Shown here in pieces: positions 23,719 through 31,281 of a DNA stretch of 34,996 nt (position 1 is the stretch's first letter; every line of letters begins with the position of its first letter). The notes beneath the pieces are model-generated. The model saw nothing but the letters and a program-made list of their open reading frames with translations, was not told where the DNA came from and did not search any database. The stretch comes from Streptomyces longispororuber. GTDB lineage: Bacteria; Actinomycetota; Actinomycetes; Streptomycetales; Streptomycetaceae. The stretch is taken from the NCBI RefSeq assembly GCF_024448165.1, contig NZ_JAMOLN010000105.1:1-34996 (forward strand). The letters are read 5' to 3'. The position numbers and the translations under genes are program-made.

Positions 23719-23763
23719 GCGGTTACGGGCGGATAAGGGCGGCTGTTCCCGTGGCGTAACCGC
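23719..23763. promoter_or_regulatory. 9-bp inverted repeat between the response regulator and secreted protein
   Basis: GCGGTTACG (23719-23727) is perfectly inverted at 23755-23763, centre-to-centre about 36 bp, in the 119-bp divergent region. The repeat lies beside the regulator's presumed -10 and upstream of the secreted-protein gene. It could be a paired operator for the OmpR-family regulator encoded next door. Confidence 0.5.
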
Positions 23764-23817
23764 CGTACGGCTGAAGTGGGTCCGCCGGCAACAACCCCGA
23801 CGACGAGGGAATCCACC

Positions 23818-24387
23818 ATGCATCTCCCGCGCGTACCCGTACTCCCGCGCCGCCACCGCCTCCTCGCGGCCTGCGCGCTCGTCTCGGCCGTCGCCCTGGG
23901 CACGGTCACCGCCTCCCAGGCCGCGGCCACGGACGGCCACCGGCCGCCCGCGCCGCCGAAGGACGCGGCCCCGCCCATCGGTTACCGGCCGACCGACGCC
24001 GCCCCGGACGACGTGAACGAGGCGAACGACGCGTTCGCCGCGTGCATGCGCGAGCACGGGCAGGACGCCTTCCCGTCCTTCCACGCCGCGAAGAGCGACG
24101 ACGGCGGCATCAGCTTCGTGGTGAAGATGAGCGTCAAGAAGGGCCAGGCGTCGCCCGACCTGTCGTCCGACGCGTTCAAGAAGGCGTTCAAGAAGGCGTT
24201 CGACGCGTGCAAGGGCCCGCTGGAGGACGCCGGCGTCTCCTTCCCGGCGAACGGCCTGCCGTTCCCGGACGGTGACCTCCCCGCGCCGCCGAAACACCCG
24301 GGCGGGCACCACAAGTTCCCCGGCCCCGGTCTGCACGTCGAGCACTCCGCCGGCGCGGGCGAGGGTCTTTCCTCCCGGTCCGCGTGA
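23818..24387 (+). CDS. Small secreted protein, Pro/His-rich tail
   Basis: This is a 189-residue exported protein. It has a signal peptide (RRHRLLAACALVSAVALGTVTASQAAA, cleavage about residue 37), a Pro-rich linker, a core with two cysteines (FAACMREHG and FDACKGPL) that could form a disulphide, charged repeats SSDAFKKAFKKAFDA, and a C-terminal Pro/Gly/His-rich tail (PPKHPGGHHKFPGPGLHVEH) that might bind metal. The C-M-R-E-H-G-x-x-x-F-P pattern occurs in several Streptomyces lipoproteins and secreted proteins of unknown role. The start at ATG 23818 has GAGGGA upstream. It is divergent from the two-component genes and is a plausible target of them. Confidence 0.8.
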   Translation: MHLPRVPVLPRRHRLLAACALVSAVALGTVTASQAAATDGHRPPAPPKDAAPPIGYRPTDAAPDDVNEANDAFAACMREHGQDAFPSFHAAKSDDGGISFVVKMSVKKGQASPDLSSDAFKKAFKKAFDACKGPLEDAGVSFPANGLPFPDGDLPAPPKHPGGHHKFPGPGLHVEHSAGAGEGLSSRSA

Positions 24388-24458
24388 CCCGACCGCCCGG
24401 AGGGGGTGGCGAGGAGGGGGCGGCCGACGGACCGCTCCCTCCGTCCCCGCGGCCCCGC

Positions 24459-24691
24459 TCAGCCGCCCCCGAGCCGGCCGACCAGGTCACCGGCGGTCAC
24501 CCGCGCGATCCCCGGCACCGCGTCCACGTCGCCGCGTCCACGTCGTCGGGGAACAGCCGGTACACGACGCCGCCCGTGGCGTCGGCGGCCTGCGCCAGTT
24601 CGCCGTACTCCAGCGTCGCGAACACCCGCCGCACCGCGCCGGAGCCGCCCCCGCGCAGCTCACGGTGCGAGGGCCGGAAGTGGGCCCGCAC
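24459..24691 (-). pseudogene. Frameshifted small gene behind the DUF1990 gene
   Basis: From GTG 24691 a frame with strong GC3 coding bias reads VRAHFRPSHRELRG, AVRRVFATLEYGEL and VVYRLFPDDVDA. At 24545-24518 it meets two exact tandem copies of a 14-nt unit. Because 14 is not a multiple of three, the frame breaks and stops at 24497. If one copy is removed, the frame continues as VPGIARVTAGDLVGRLGGG to a stop at 24459, again with high GC3, giving about 72 residues. I do not recognise the family. It lies 18 nt behind the DUF1990 stop. A sequencing or assembly error is the main alternative to true inactivation. Confidence 0.6.
24518..24545. repeat. Perfect 14-bp tandem duplication
   Basis: CCGCGTCCACGTCG occurs twice in direct succession (24518-24531, 24532-24545). 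It shifts the reading frame of the minus-strand gene above. The pattern is typical of replication slippage. Confidence 0.9.
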
Positions 24692-24709
24692 CTGGATGTC
24701 CGCCCGCCG

Positions 24710-25189
24710 TCAGGGAGCGAGGGCCCGCAAATAGCGCCGGGTGACCGCGAGTTGCACGGCGCGGGCGAGCGGTCCGGCGAGCCGCGCGTACCAGCGGCCG
24801 GGCCGCGAGAACGCCCGGATCCGCAGCCAGACGGAGTCGTCGGCCTCGCGCGTCACGAGGAACGCCTCCTCGCCGCACTCCGGATGGCCGGGCAGCGTCC
24901 CGTAGGCGAACCCGGTGCGGGAGTCCGCGCGCACCACCCGCACCACCCGGCAGGGGATCCGCAGCCACAGGGCGCGCAGCACGACGTCGGCGCCCTCGCG
25001 GACGTCGTGCTCCGCCGCGACCCGCAGTCCGGCCCCGCGCTGCACCTGCCACGACAGGACCGCCGCACCGGCCCGCTCGAAGCAGTCGTGCCCCGAGCCG
25101 AGCCGGACACGGCGGTCCAGATGGGCGTACCCCGGCGGCAGTTCGCCGTCCGCCAGGGTCGCGCCGACCTCGCTGTAGGTGAGGGTCAC
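24710..25189 (-). CDS. DUF1990-family protein
   Basis: This is a 159-residue protein whose length and sequence fit the DUF1990 family: YSEVGATLADGELPPGYAHLDRRVRLGSG near the N-terminus, then CFERAGAAVLSWQVQRGAGL, FAYGTLPGHPECGEEAFLV, and IRAFSRPGRWYARLAGPLARAVQLAVTRRYLRAL at the end. Such proteins have an SRPBCC-like beta pattern, but no reaction is known. GTG 25189 overlaps the stop of the aldehyde dehydrogenase by 4 nt (GTGA), so it is the second gene of that operon. A role in polyamine catabolism is possible but unsupported beyond position. Confidence 0.85.
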   Translation of the reverse strand: MTLTYSEVGATLADGELPPGYAHLDRRVRLGSGHDCFERAGAAVLSWQVQRGAGLRVAAEHDVREGADVVLRALWLRIPCRVVRVVRADSRTGFAYGTLPGHPECGEEAFLVTREADDSVWLRIRAFSRPGRWYARLAGPLARAVQLAVTRRYLRALAP

Positions 25190-26628
25190 GCGTCCAGCGA
25201 CGTCATCACGTGCTTGATGCGCGTGTAGTCGTCGAAGCCGTACGCCGACAGGTCCTTGCCGTAGCCCGACTTCTTGAAGCCGCCGTGCGGCATCTCGGCG
25301 ACGAGCGGGATGTGCGTGTTGATCCAGACGCAGCCGAAGTCGAGGACCTTCGACATGCGCATCGCGCGCGCGTGGTCCTTGGTCCACACCGACGACGCGA
25401 GCGCGTAGTCCACGCCGTTGGCCCACTCGGTGGCCTGCGCCTCGTCCGTGAAGGACTGGACGGTGATGACCGGGCCGAAGACCTCGTTCTGGATGATCTC
25501 GTCATCCTGCTTCAGGCCGGAGACGACGGTCGGGGCGTAGAAGAAGCCCTTCTCGCCGACGCGGTGGCCACCGGCCTCGACCTTGGCGTGGGCCGGGAGG
25601 CGCTCGATGAACCCGGAGACCTGCTTCAGCTGGTTCGGGTTGTTCAGCGGGCCGTACAGCACGTCCTCGTCGTCCGGCATGCCGGTCTTCGTCTCGGCGG
25701 CGGCCTTGGCGAGCGCGGCCACGAACTCGTCGTGGATGGACTCCTGGACGAGGACGCGGGTGGCGGCGGTGCAGTCCTGCCCGGCGTTGAAGAAGCCCGC
25801 CACCGAGATGTCCTCGACGGCCTTGGCGATGTCGGTGTCCTCGAAGACGACGACCGGGGCCTTGCCGCCGAGCTCCAGGTGGACGCGCTTGAGGTCCTTG
25901 GCGGCGGACTCGGCGACCTGCATGCCGGCGCGCACGGAGCCCGTGATGGACGCCATCGCCGGGGTCGGGTGCTCGACCATGGCGCGGCCCGTGTCACGGT
26001 CGCCGCACACCACGTTGAAGACGCCCTTGGGGACGATCGAGCCGATGATCTCGGCCATCAGGACCGTGGAGGCGGGAGTGGTGTCGGACGGCTTGAGGAC
26101 CACCGTGTTGCCCGCGGCGAGCGCCGGGGCGAACTTCCACACGCCCATCATCATCGGGTAGTTCCACGGTGCGACCTGGGCGCAGACGCCGATCGGCTCG
26201 CGCCGGATGATGGAGGTCAGGCCCTCCATGTACTCGCCGGCCGCGCGGCCTTCGAGCATCCGGGCCGCGCCCGCGAAGAAGCGGATCTGGTCCACCATCG
26301 GCGGGATCTCTTCGCTGCGGGTCAGCCCGATCGGCTTGCCGGTGTTCTCCACCTCGGCCGCGATGAGCTCCTCGGCCCGCTCCTCGAAGGCGTCGGCGAT
26401 CTTGAGGAGGGCCTTCTGCCGCTCGGCGGGGGTCAGGTCGCGCCAGGCCGGGAACGCGGCCTCGGCGGCGGCCATCGCCGCGTCGACGTCCGCCTGCCCG
26501 GACAGCGGCGCGGTCGCGTACGCCTCGCCCGTGGCGGGGTTGACCACCTCGGTGGTCCGTCCGTCGGCGGCGTCCCGGAACTCACCGTCGATGTAGTTAC
26601 GCAGACGACGCAGCTCACTGGTGCTCAC
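25186..26628 (-). CDS. Second gamma-aminobutyraldehyde dehydrogenase-like enzyme
   Basis: This is a 480-residue aldehyde dehydrogenase with catalytic Cys (NAGQDCTAATR, about C286), general base (HLELGGKAPVVV, about E252), cofactor block APWNYPMMMGVWKFAPALAAGNTVVLKPSD, and C-terminal EMPHGGFKKSGYGKDLSAYGFDDYTRIKHVM. It belongs to the same PuuC/PatD-like group as the operon enzyme at 10846-12351, and the two are clearly homologous along their length. The divergent partner is an Lrp/AsnC gene followed by a putrescine-type aminotransferase, so it most likely oxidises the 4-aminobutyraldehyde (or 3-aminopropanal from spermidine) made by transamination. It starts at GTG 26628 behind GGGAGG. It is co-translated with the DUF1990 gene. 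Confidence 0.93.
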   Translation of the reverse strand: MSTSELRRLRNYIDGEFRDAADGRTTEVVNPATGEAYATAPLSGQADVDAAMAAAEAAFPAWRDLTPAERQKALLKIADAFEERAEELIAAEVENTGKPIGLTRSEEIPPMVDQIRFFAGAARMLEGRAAGEYMEGLTSIIRREPIGVCAQVAPWNYPMMMGVWKFAPALAAGNTVVLKPSDTTPASTVLMAEIIGSIVPKGVFNVVCGDRDTGRAMVEHPTPAMASITGSVRAGMQVAESAAKDLKRVHLELGGKAPVVVFEDTDIAKAVEDISVAGFFNAGQDCTAATRVLVQESIHDEFVAALAKAAAETKTGMPDDEDVLYGPLNNPNQLKQVSGFIERLPAHAKVEAGGHRVGEKGFFYAPTVVSGLKQDDEIIQNEVFGPVITVQSFTDEAQATEWANGVDYALASSVWTKDHARAMRMSKVLDFGCVWINTHIPLVAEMPHGGFKKSGYGKDLSAYGFDDYTRIKHVMTSLDA

Positions 26629-26719
26629 TGCCGGCCTCCCTCTCGCTGTCCACTGCTTGAGACACCCACCCTAATCCGTACACCGACGTTTTCGACACCC
26701 CCCACTCCCTCGCACCTAC

Positions 26720-26757
26720 GAAATCCGTGAGTATCGGAGACTCAAACAACGAATTTC
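26720..26757. promoter_or_regulatory. Imperfect inverted repeat in the dehydrogenase/Lrp divergent region
   Basis: GAAATCCGT (26720-26728) and ACGAATTTC (26749-26757) are inverted with one mismatch, 20 bp apart, in the 162-bp divergent region. The spacing and A/T-rich arms suit an Lrp/AsnC operator. The heptamer AATCCGT also occurs at about 26672-26678. Autoregulation plus control of the divergent dehydrogenase is inferred. Confidence 0.5.
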
Positions 26758-26790
26758 ATCGATCTGGGGTTGCGGAACAGACGAGGCCTC

Positions 26791-27306
26791 ATGCACAGTG
26801 AGGTCGTGGCCAGTCGCAGCGCAGACCCCAAGGGACCCAGTTCGAAGCACGGTGGATCGCCGTCGCTGGACGCCGTCTCCCTCGCCATCATCGAACAGCT
26901 CCAAGAAGACGGCAGGCGCCCGTACGCCGCCATCGGAAAGGCCGTCGGCCTGTCCGAGGCAGCCGTGCGCCAGCGCGTCCAGAAACTGCTCGACCAGGGC
27001 GTGATGCAGATCGTCGCCGTCACCGACCCGCTCACCGTGGGCTTCCGGCGGCAGGCGATGGTCGGGATCAACGCCGAGGGCGACCTGGATCCCGTGGCGG
27101 ATGCGCTGACGGCCATGCCGGAGTGCGAGTACGTCGTGATGACGGCAGGCTCGTTCGACCTGATGGTGGAGGTCGTCTGCGAGGACGACGACCACCTTCT
27201 GGACGTCATCAACAAACGCATCCGGGCCCTGCCCGGCGTGCGCTCCACCGAGAGCTTCGTCTACCTCAAGCTCAAGAAGCAGACCTATATGTGGGGAACC
27301 CGATAG
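26791..27306 (+). CDS. Lrp/AsnC-family transcriptional regulator
   Basis: This is a 171-residue regulator with an N-terminal helix-turn-helix (LDAVSLAIIEQLQEDGRRPYAAIGKAVGLSEAAVRQRVQKLLDQGVMQIVAV) and a C-terminal RAM/ligand domain (RRQAMVGINAEGDLDPVADALTAMPECEYVVMTAGSFDLMVEVVCEDDDHLLDVINKRIRALPGVRSTESFVYLKL). ATG 26791 has GAGG 5 nt upstream. TTG 26770 would add seven residues. It is followed after 2 nt by the aminotransferase gene and diverges from the aldehyde dehydrogenase, the classical place for a pathway-specific regulator that senses an amino acid or polyamine. From memory the S. coelicolor gene in this position (SCO5656) has been described as EpuRI, a polyamine-utilisation regulator. 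That is unchecked here. Confidence 0.93.
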   Translation: MHSEVVASRSADPKGPSSKHGGSPSLDAVSLAIIEQLQEDGRRPYAAIGKAVGLSEAAVRQRVQKLLDQGVMQIVAVTDPLTVGFRRQAMVGINAEGDLDPVADALTAMPECEYVVMTAGSFDLMVEVVCEDDDHLLDVINKRIRALPGVRSTESFVYLKLKKQTYMWGTR

Positions 27307-27308
27307 CC

Positions 27309-28670
27309 GTGAGCAAGGACCTCAGCCAGAGCGCGTACGACCACCTGTGGATGCACTTCACCCGCATGTCGTCGTACGAGAACGCGCCCGTTCCCACCAT
27401 CGTGCGTGGCGAGGGCACCTACATCTACGACGACAAGGGCAAGAAGTACCTCGACGGCCTCGCCGGCCTGTTCGTGGTCCAGGCCGGCCACGGCCGCCAG
27501 GAGCTCGCCGAGGTCGCCGCCAAGCAGGCGGCCGAGCTGGCCTTCTTCCCGATCTGGTCGTACGCCCACCCCAAGGCCGTGGAGCTGGCCGAGCGCCTGG
27601 CCCACTACGCTCCGGGCGACCTCAACAAGGTCTTCTTCACCACCGGCGGCGGCGAGGCCGTCGAGACCGCGTGGAAGCTGGCGAAGCAGTACCACAAGCT
27701 CACCGGCAACCACACGAAGTACAAGGTCATCTCGCGCGCGGTCGCCTACCACGGCACCCCGCAGGGCGCCCTGTCCATCACCGGCCTGCCGGCCCTCAAG
27801 GCCCCCTTCGAGCCGCTCGTCCCGGGCGCGCACAAGGTGCCGAACACGAACATCTACCGCGCCCCGATCCACGGCGACGACCCGGAGGCCTTCGGCCGCT
27901 GGTGCGCCGACCAGATCGAGCAGGAGATCCTCTTCGAGGGCCCGGAGACGGTCGCGGCCGTCTTCCTGGAGCCCGTGCAGAACGCCGGTGGCTGCTTCCC
28001 GCCGCCGCCCGGCTACTTCCAGCGCGTGCGCGAGATCTGCGACCAGTACGACGTGCTGCTCGTCTCGGACGAGGTCATCTGCGCCTTCGGCCGCCTCGGC
28101 ACGATGTTCGCCTGTGACAAGTTCGGCTACGTGCCCGACATCATCACCTGCGCCAAGGGCATGACGTCCGGCTACTCCCCGATCGGTGCGGCCATCGTCT
28201 CCGACCGGATCGCCGAGCCGTTCTACAAGGGCGACAACACCTTCCTGCACGGCTACACCTTCGGTGGCCACCCGGTCTCCGCGGCCGTGGGTCTCGCCAA
28301 CCTCGACATCTTCGAGCGCGAGGGCCTCAACCAGCACGTGCTGGACAACGAGGCGAACTTCCTCAACACGCTGCAGAAGCTGAACGACCTGCCGATCGTC
28401 GGCGACGTCCGGGGCAACGGGTTCTTCTACGGCATCGAGCTCGTCAAGGACAAGGCCACCAAGGAGTCCTTCACCGACGAGGAGTCGGAGCGCATCCTGT
28501 ACGGCTACGTGTCGAAGAAGCTCTTCGAGTACGGCCTGTACTGCCGCGCCGACGACCGTGGCGACCCGGTCATCCAGCTGTCGCCGCCGCTGATCTCGGA
28601 CCAGTCCACGTTCGACGAGATCGAGGGCATCATCCGCCAGGTGCTCACGGAGGCCTGGACGAAGATCTGA
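27309..28670 (+). CDS. Class III aminotransferase, putrescine/polyamine-pyruvate type (SpuC-like)
   Basis: This is a 453-residue PLP enzyme. The N-terminus (HLWMHFTRMSSYENAPVPTIVRGEGTYIYDDKGKKYLDGLAGLFVVQAGHGR) is the hallmark of the SpuC-like group of class III transaminases. The phosphate region (FTTGGGEAVETAWKLAKQYH), YHG (VAYHGTPQGALSITG), cofactor Asp (VSDEVICAFGRLG) and Schiff-base lysine (CAKGMTSGYSPIG, about K283) are intact. It should deaminate putrescine (or spermidine or cadaverine) with pyruvate, yielding 4-aminobutyraldehyde for the divergent dehydrogenase. GTG 27309 is 2 nt behind the regulator stop and GGGGAA precedes it. GTG 27291 (reading GNPIAVSKDL) is an alternative start that overlaps the regulator. 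A rho-independent-like hairpin follows. Confidence 0.92.
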   Translation: MSKDLSQSAYDHLWMHFTRMSSYENAPVPTIVRGEGTYIYDDKGKKYLDGLAGLFVVQAGHGRQELAEVAAKQAAELAFFPIWSYAHPKAVELAERLAHYAPGDLNKVFFTTGGGEAVETAWKLAKQYHKLTGNHTKYKVISRAVAYHGTPQGALSITGLPALKAPFEPLVPGAHKVPNTNIYRAPIHGDDPEAFGRWCADQIEQEILFEGPETVAAVFLEPVQNAGGCFPPPPGYFQRVREICDQYDVLLVSDEVICAFGRLGTMFACDKFGYVPDIITCAKGMTSGYSPIGAAIVSDRIAEPFYKGDNTFLHGYTFGGHPVSAAVGLANLDIFEREGLNQHVLDNEANFLNTLQKLNDLPIVGDVRGNGFFYGIELVKDKATKESFTDEESERILYGYVSKKLFEYGLYCRADDRGDPVIQLSPPLISDQSTFDEIEGIIRQVLTEAWTKI

Positions 28671-28688
28671 TCCCCGCTGCCGCGGGAA

Positions 28689-28740
28689 CGGCCCGGTTGC
28701 GCCCATCCGAGTGAGATGGGCGGGACCGGGCCGCGTCCTT
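28689..28740 (+). terminator. Strong two-part hairpin terminator behind the aminotransferase
   Basis: CGGCCCGGT (28689-28697) pairs with ACCGGGCCG (28725-28733), and inside it CCCATC (28702-28707) pairs with GATGGG (28715-28720) around a 7-nt loop. A short T-rich tail (CGTCCTTTGTCC) follows. It begins 18 nt behind the stop codon. Confidence 0.8.
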
Positions 28741-28770
28741 TGTCCGGCTCCGCCACCGGATACCTACCGT
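28740..28770 (+). promoter_or_regulatory. Candidate promoter of the ABC exporter pair
   Basis: TTGTCC (28740-28745) and TACCGT (28765-28770), 19 nt apart, lie directly behind the terminator. The leader to ATG 28858 would be about 80 nt and contains a stable hairpin (TCCCCC-GGAA-GGGGGA, 28800-28815) whose role, if any, is unknown. Confidence 0.4.
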
Positions 28771-28857
28771 GCCCAGTGACCGATCGGCCCTGCCTTCGTT
28801 CCCCCGGAAGGGGGACGGGAACTTCCCGGCAATCTGATCTGAACCGAGGTGTACGCC

Positions 28858-29610
28858 ATGGTGGCCCCGCCGGACAACGACGTGCTCTGGGCACGCGCCC
28901 TGCACTTCTCCCACAACGGCTCGCCCGCGCTCACCGGCGTCTCGCTCGGTGTCCGTGAGGGCGAGATCCTCGCCGTCACCGGCCCGCGCGGCGCCGGCAA
29001 GACGACGCTCCTGCAGTGTCTCTCCGGTCAGCTGCTGCCCGACAAGGGCGGCGAGGTGTGGTTCAACAGCACCCCCGTCCACACGATGGGCCCGCTGGTC
29101 CGCGAGCGGCTGCGCCGGGACCGCTTCGGCTGGATCGACCCGGAGCCCGCCCTCGTACCGGAGCTGAACGTCTGGGAGAACACGGCGCTCCCCCTGATGC
29201 TGCGGGGCACGGCCCGCCGCGAGGCCAAGACCGCCGCCCACGAGTGGCTCGACCGGCTCGACGTCGGCCGGCTCGCCCGCAAGCGCCCGCACGCCCTGTC
29301 GATGGCCGAGCGGCAGCGCGTCGCCATCGCCCGCGCCCTGGCGCACGCCCCGAACGTGGTCTTCGCCGACGAGCCGACCGCGACGCTGCACCGGGCCGAC
29401 CGCGCCCACGTGCTCCGTACGCTGACGGCGGCGGCCCGCTCGCACGCCATCACCGTCGTCCTGGCCACGCACGACTCCGAGGTCAGCGCGCTCGCCGACC
29501 GCACGGTGTCGCTGCTCGACGGCCGCCGGGTCAACACCGTGCACCTGCCCGCCGCGCCCGCGGACCCCGACAGCACGGAAGGCCGGGCCGCGTGCTCGCT
29601 CTCCGTCTAG
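28858..29610 (+). CDS. ABC transporter ATP-binding protein, degenerate signature
   Basis: This is a 250-residue ATPase of the LolD/MacB-like type. Walker A GPRGAGKTT (42-50), Walker B VVFADEPTA and switch His ATHDSEV are good. The signature is LSMAERQRVAIARAL (147-161) instead of LSGGQ/E, and the Q-loop region reads GWIDPEPALVPELNVWEN with no glutamine. It should still bind ATP, but its hydrolysis cycle may be altered or asymmetric. ATG 28858 has GAGG 8 nt upstream, better than the GTG at 28849. The gene overlaps the permease start by 19 nt, so both act together. The substrate is unknown. Lipoprotein or drug export is a family-level guess. Confidence 0.9.
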   Translation: MVAPPDNDVLWARALHFSHNGSPALTGVSLGVREGEILAVTGPRGAGKTTLLQCLSGQLLPDKGGEVWFNSTPVHTMGPLVRERLRRDRFGWIDPEPALVPELNVWENTALPLMLRGTARREAKTAAHEWLDRLDVGRLARKRPHALSMAERQRVAIARALAHAPNVVFADEPTATLHRADRAHVLRTLTAAARSHAITVVLATHDSEVSALADRTVSLLDGRRVNTVHLPAAPADPDSTEGRAACSLSV

Positions 29611-30788
29611 CCCGCGGCGCCCATCCCCTCGTCCAGCTCCGCAGACTCCTGGTGGCCGCCGCATCCGCGGGCACCGGCTTCCTCCTGCTGTGCACGCTGG
29701 GCTACGCGATGGGCCACCCCGACGCCTCCGCGAGCGCCGTCCTGCGCCTCGCCTGGTGCGCGATCCCGCTCGCCGCCACCGTCTACCTCGCGGTCTCCGT
29801 GGCCCGCTCCGACCCCGGTACGAAGCCACGCGCGGGGCTCTCCGCGGTGGGGCTCGGCCCGGCCCGCCTCACCCTCCTCGCCGCCGTCTCCACGGCCGTG
29901 GCCTGCACCCTCGGCTCGATGCTGGCGCTGCTGTTCTTCCTGCACCTGCGCGGCGACCTGTCCGGCCTGCCGTTCGACGGCGCGGCCCGCCGACTCCTCG
30001 CCGCCGACCGGCCGTTGCCGCTCGCCGCGGCCCTCACCCTGCTCACGTTCGTACCGGTCGCGGCGTCCGGCGCCAGCGCCCTCGTGCTGCGGCCCCGGAA
30101 CGTCAAGGCGACCGCGGCGCGTTCCGCGGACACGGCGGGCCCGGCCCCCGACGAGGCGCAGGACCCGGCCCCCGCGCCGACCGGACTGCCGTGGGGCGTG
30201 GCCCTGCTCGCCGCCGGGCTCGCGGTGGAGACCTACGCCTCGCACGCGCCGGGCGGCGTCGGCTTCCCGATGCCGGGCGGTCTGGCCGGCAGCTCCTCCG
30301 GCGTCCTCGCGGGCTGGGCGCTGACCGCGTTCGGCCTGGCGCTCGCCGGACCCGGCCTCACCCACCTGTGCGGACGCGCCCTGCAGGCCGTGCGCCCCGG
30401 CGCGGTGCGCCTGCTCGCCGGCCGGGTCCTCCAGGAGGAGGCGCGGCGGATCGGCCGCCCGCTCGGCGTCGTCTGCGCCGTGGTCTCGGGGGCGTACGCG
30501 GCGAGCGTCCTGTACGGGGCCGCCGGGAAGGCCGCTCCCGACCTCGGGCCGCTGTCGACGCTGGGCGCGTTCCTGGTCGTCGGCTGCACGGTGGCCACGC
30601 TCGTCACGGCGGCCGTCGAGGCCCGCCAGGCCCGTCGGCACACGACGTCCGCGCTGCTGCGGCTCGGCGCTCCCGCGACCATGCTGCGCGGTGCGGCGGC
30701 GCTGCGGGCAGCCGCTCTGCTCGCCGTGTTCGGGCCGCTGACCTGGACCGTCGCGGAACTTTCGGCGATTCCCCTGTCAGCGCGATGA
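29592..30788 (+). CDS. ABC exporter permease, FtsX-like
   Basis: This is a 398-residue integral membrane protein with about eight hydrophobic segments, for example LVAAASAGTGFLLLCTLGYAMG, AWCAIPLAATVYLAVSVA, LTLLAAVSTAVACTLGSMLALLFFLHL, LPLAAALTLLTFVPVAASGASALVL, WGVALLAAGLAVETYA and the closing AALLAVFGPLTWTVAELSAIPL. A Pro/Ala linker (about residues 180-200) divides it into two similar halves. No large extracellular domain is present, unlike MacB. GTG 29592 has GGAAGG upstream and lies within the ATPase gene, so the two are translationally coupled. I place it with FtsX-like permeases of Streptomyces from layout. Direct family identity is uncertain. Confidence 0.8.
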   Translation: MLALRLARGAHPLVQLRRLLVAAASAGTGFLLLCTLGYAMGHPDASASAVLRLAWCAIPLAATVYLAVSVARSDPGTKPRAGLSAVGLGPARLTLLAAVSTAVACTLGSMLALLFFLHLRGDLSGLPFDGAARRLLAADRPLPLAAALTLLTFVPVAASGASALVLRPRNVKATAARSADTAGPAPDEAQDPAPAPTGLPWGVALLAAGLAVETYASHAPGGVGFPMPGGLAGSSSGVLAGWALTAFGLALAGPGLTHLCGRALQAVRPGAVRLLAGRVLQEEARRIGRPLGVVCAVVSGAYAASVLYGAAGKAAPDLGPLSTLGAFLVVGCTVATLVTAAVEARQARRHTTSALLRLGAPATMLRGAAALRAAALLAVFGPLTWTVAELSAIPLSAR

Positions 30789-30873
30789 GTTTTGCCGGCG
30801 CCGGCCGTCTAACCCTGCGTACAGCACGACACGATCACTTCAGACGGCTCCTCAAGAAGGCGACGGACACCCC

Positions 30874-31281
30874 ATGTACCAGCAGATGATCTTCCCGAAC
30901 CTGGCTGTGAACGACCTGGACGCCGCCACGAAGTTCTTCACGGAGCTGGGCTTCGAGCGCAACCCGCAGTTCTCGGACGACACCGGCGCGGCCATCGTGG
31001 TCAGCGAGCACATCGTGCTCATGCTGCTCACGAAGGACAAGTACGCGGGCTTCACCAAGAAGCCGATCATCGACTCGACGGCGAGCAGCGAGGTGCTGCT
31101 GTGTCTGAGCGCGGAGAGCCGCGAGAAGGTCGACGAGATCGTCGACCGGGCGATCGCGGCGGGCGGCACCGAGACCGGTGAGAAGCAGGACCACGGTTTC
31201 ATGTACGGCCGGGCCTTCGACGACCTCGACGGGCACACCTTCGAGATCATGTGGATGGACCCGTCGGTCGTCGAGGGCTGA
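30874..31281 (+). CDS. VOC-family (glyoxalase-like) protein
   Basis: This is a 135-residue vicinal oxygen chelate fold protein. MYQQMIFPNLAVNDLDAATKFFTELGFERN is the first beta-alpha-beta unit, EHIVLMLLTKDKYAGF follows, and the second unit ends DHGFMYGRAFDDLDGHTFEIMWMDPS, with metal-site residues at DGHTFEIMW. The sequence resembles the PhnB/YpjA-like VOC proteins of Streptomyces, whose reactions are mostly unknown. ATG 30874 is preceded by AAGAAGG. A GCCGGCGCCGGC palindrome (30794-30805) lies between the permease stop and this gene. The stop codon is in a 15-bp tandem duplication. Confidence 0.88.
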   Translation: MYQQMIFPNLAVNDLDAATKFFTELGFERNPQFSDDTGAAIVVSEHIVLMLLTKDKYAGFTKKPIIDSTASSEVLLCLSAESREKVDEIVDRAIAAGGTETGEKQDHGFMYGRAFDDLDGHTFEIMWMDPSVVEG

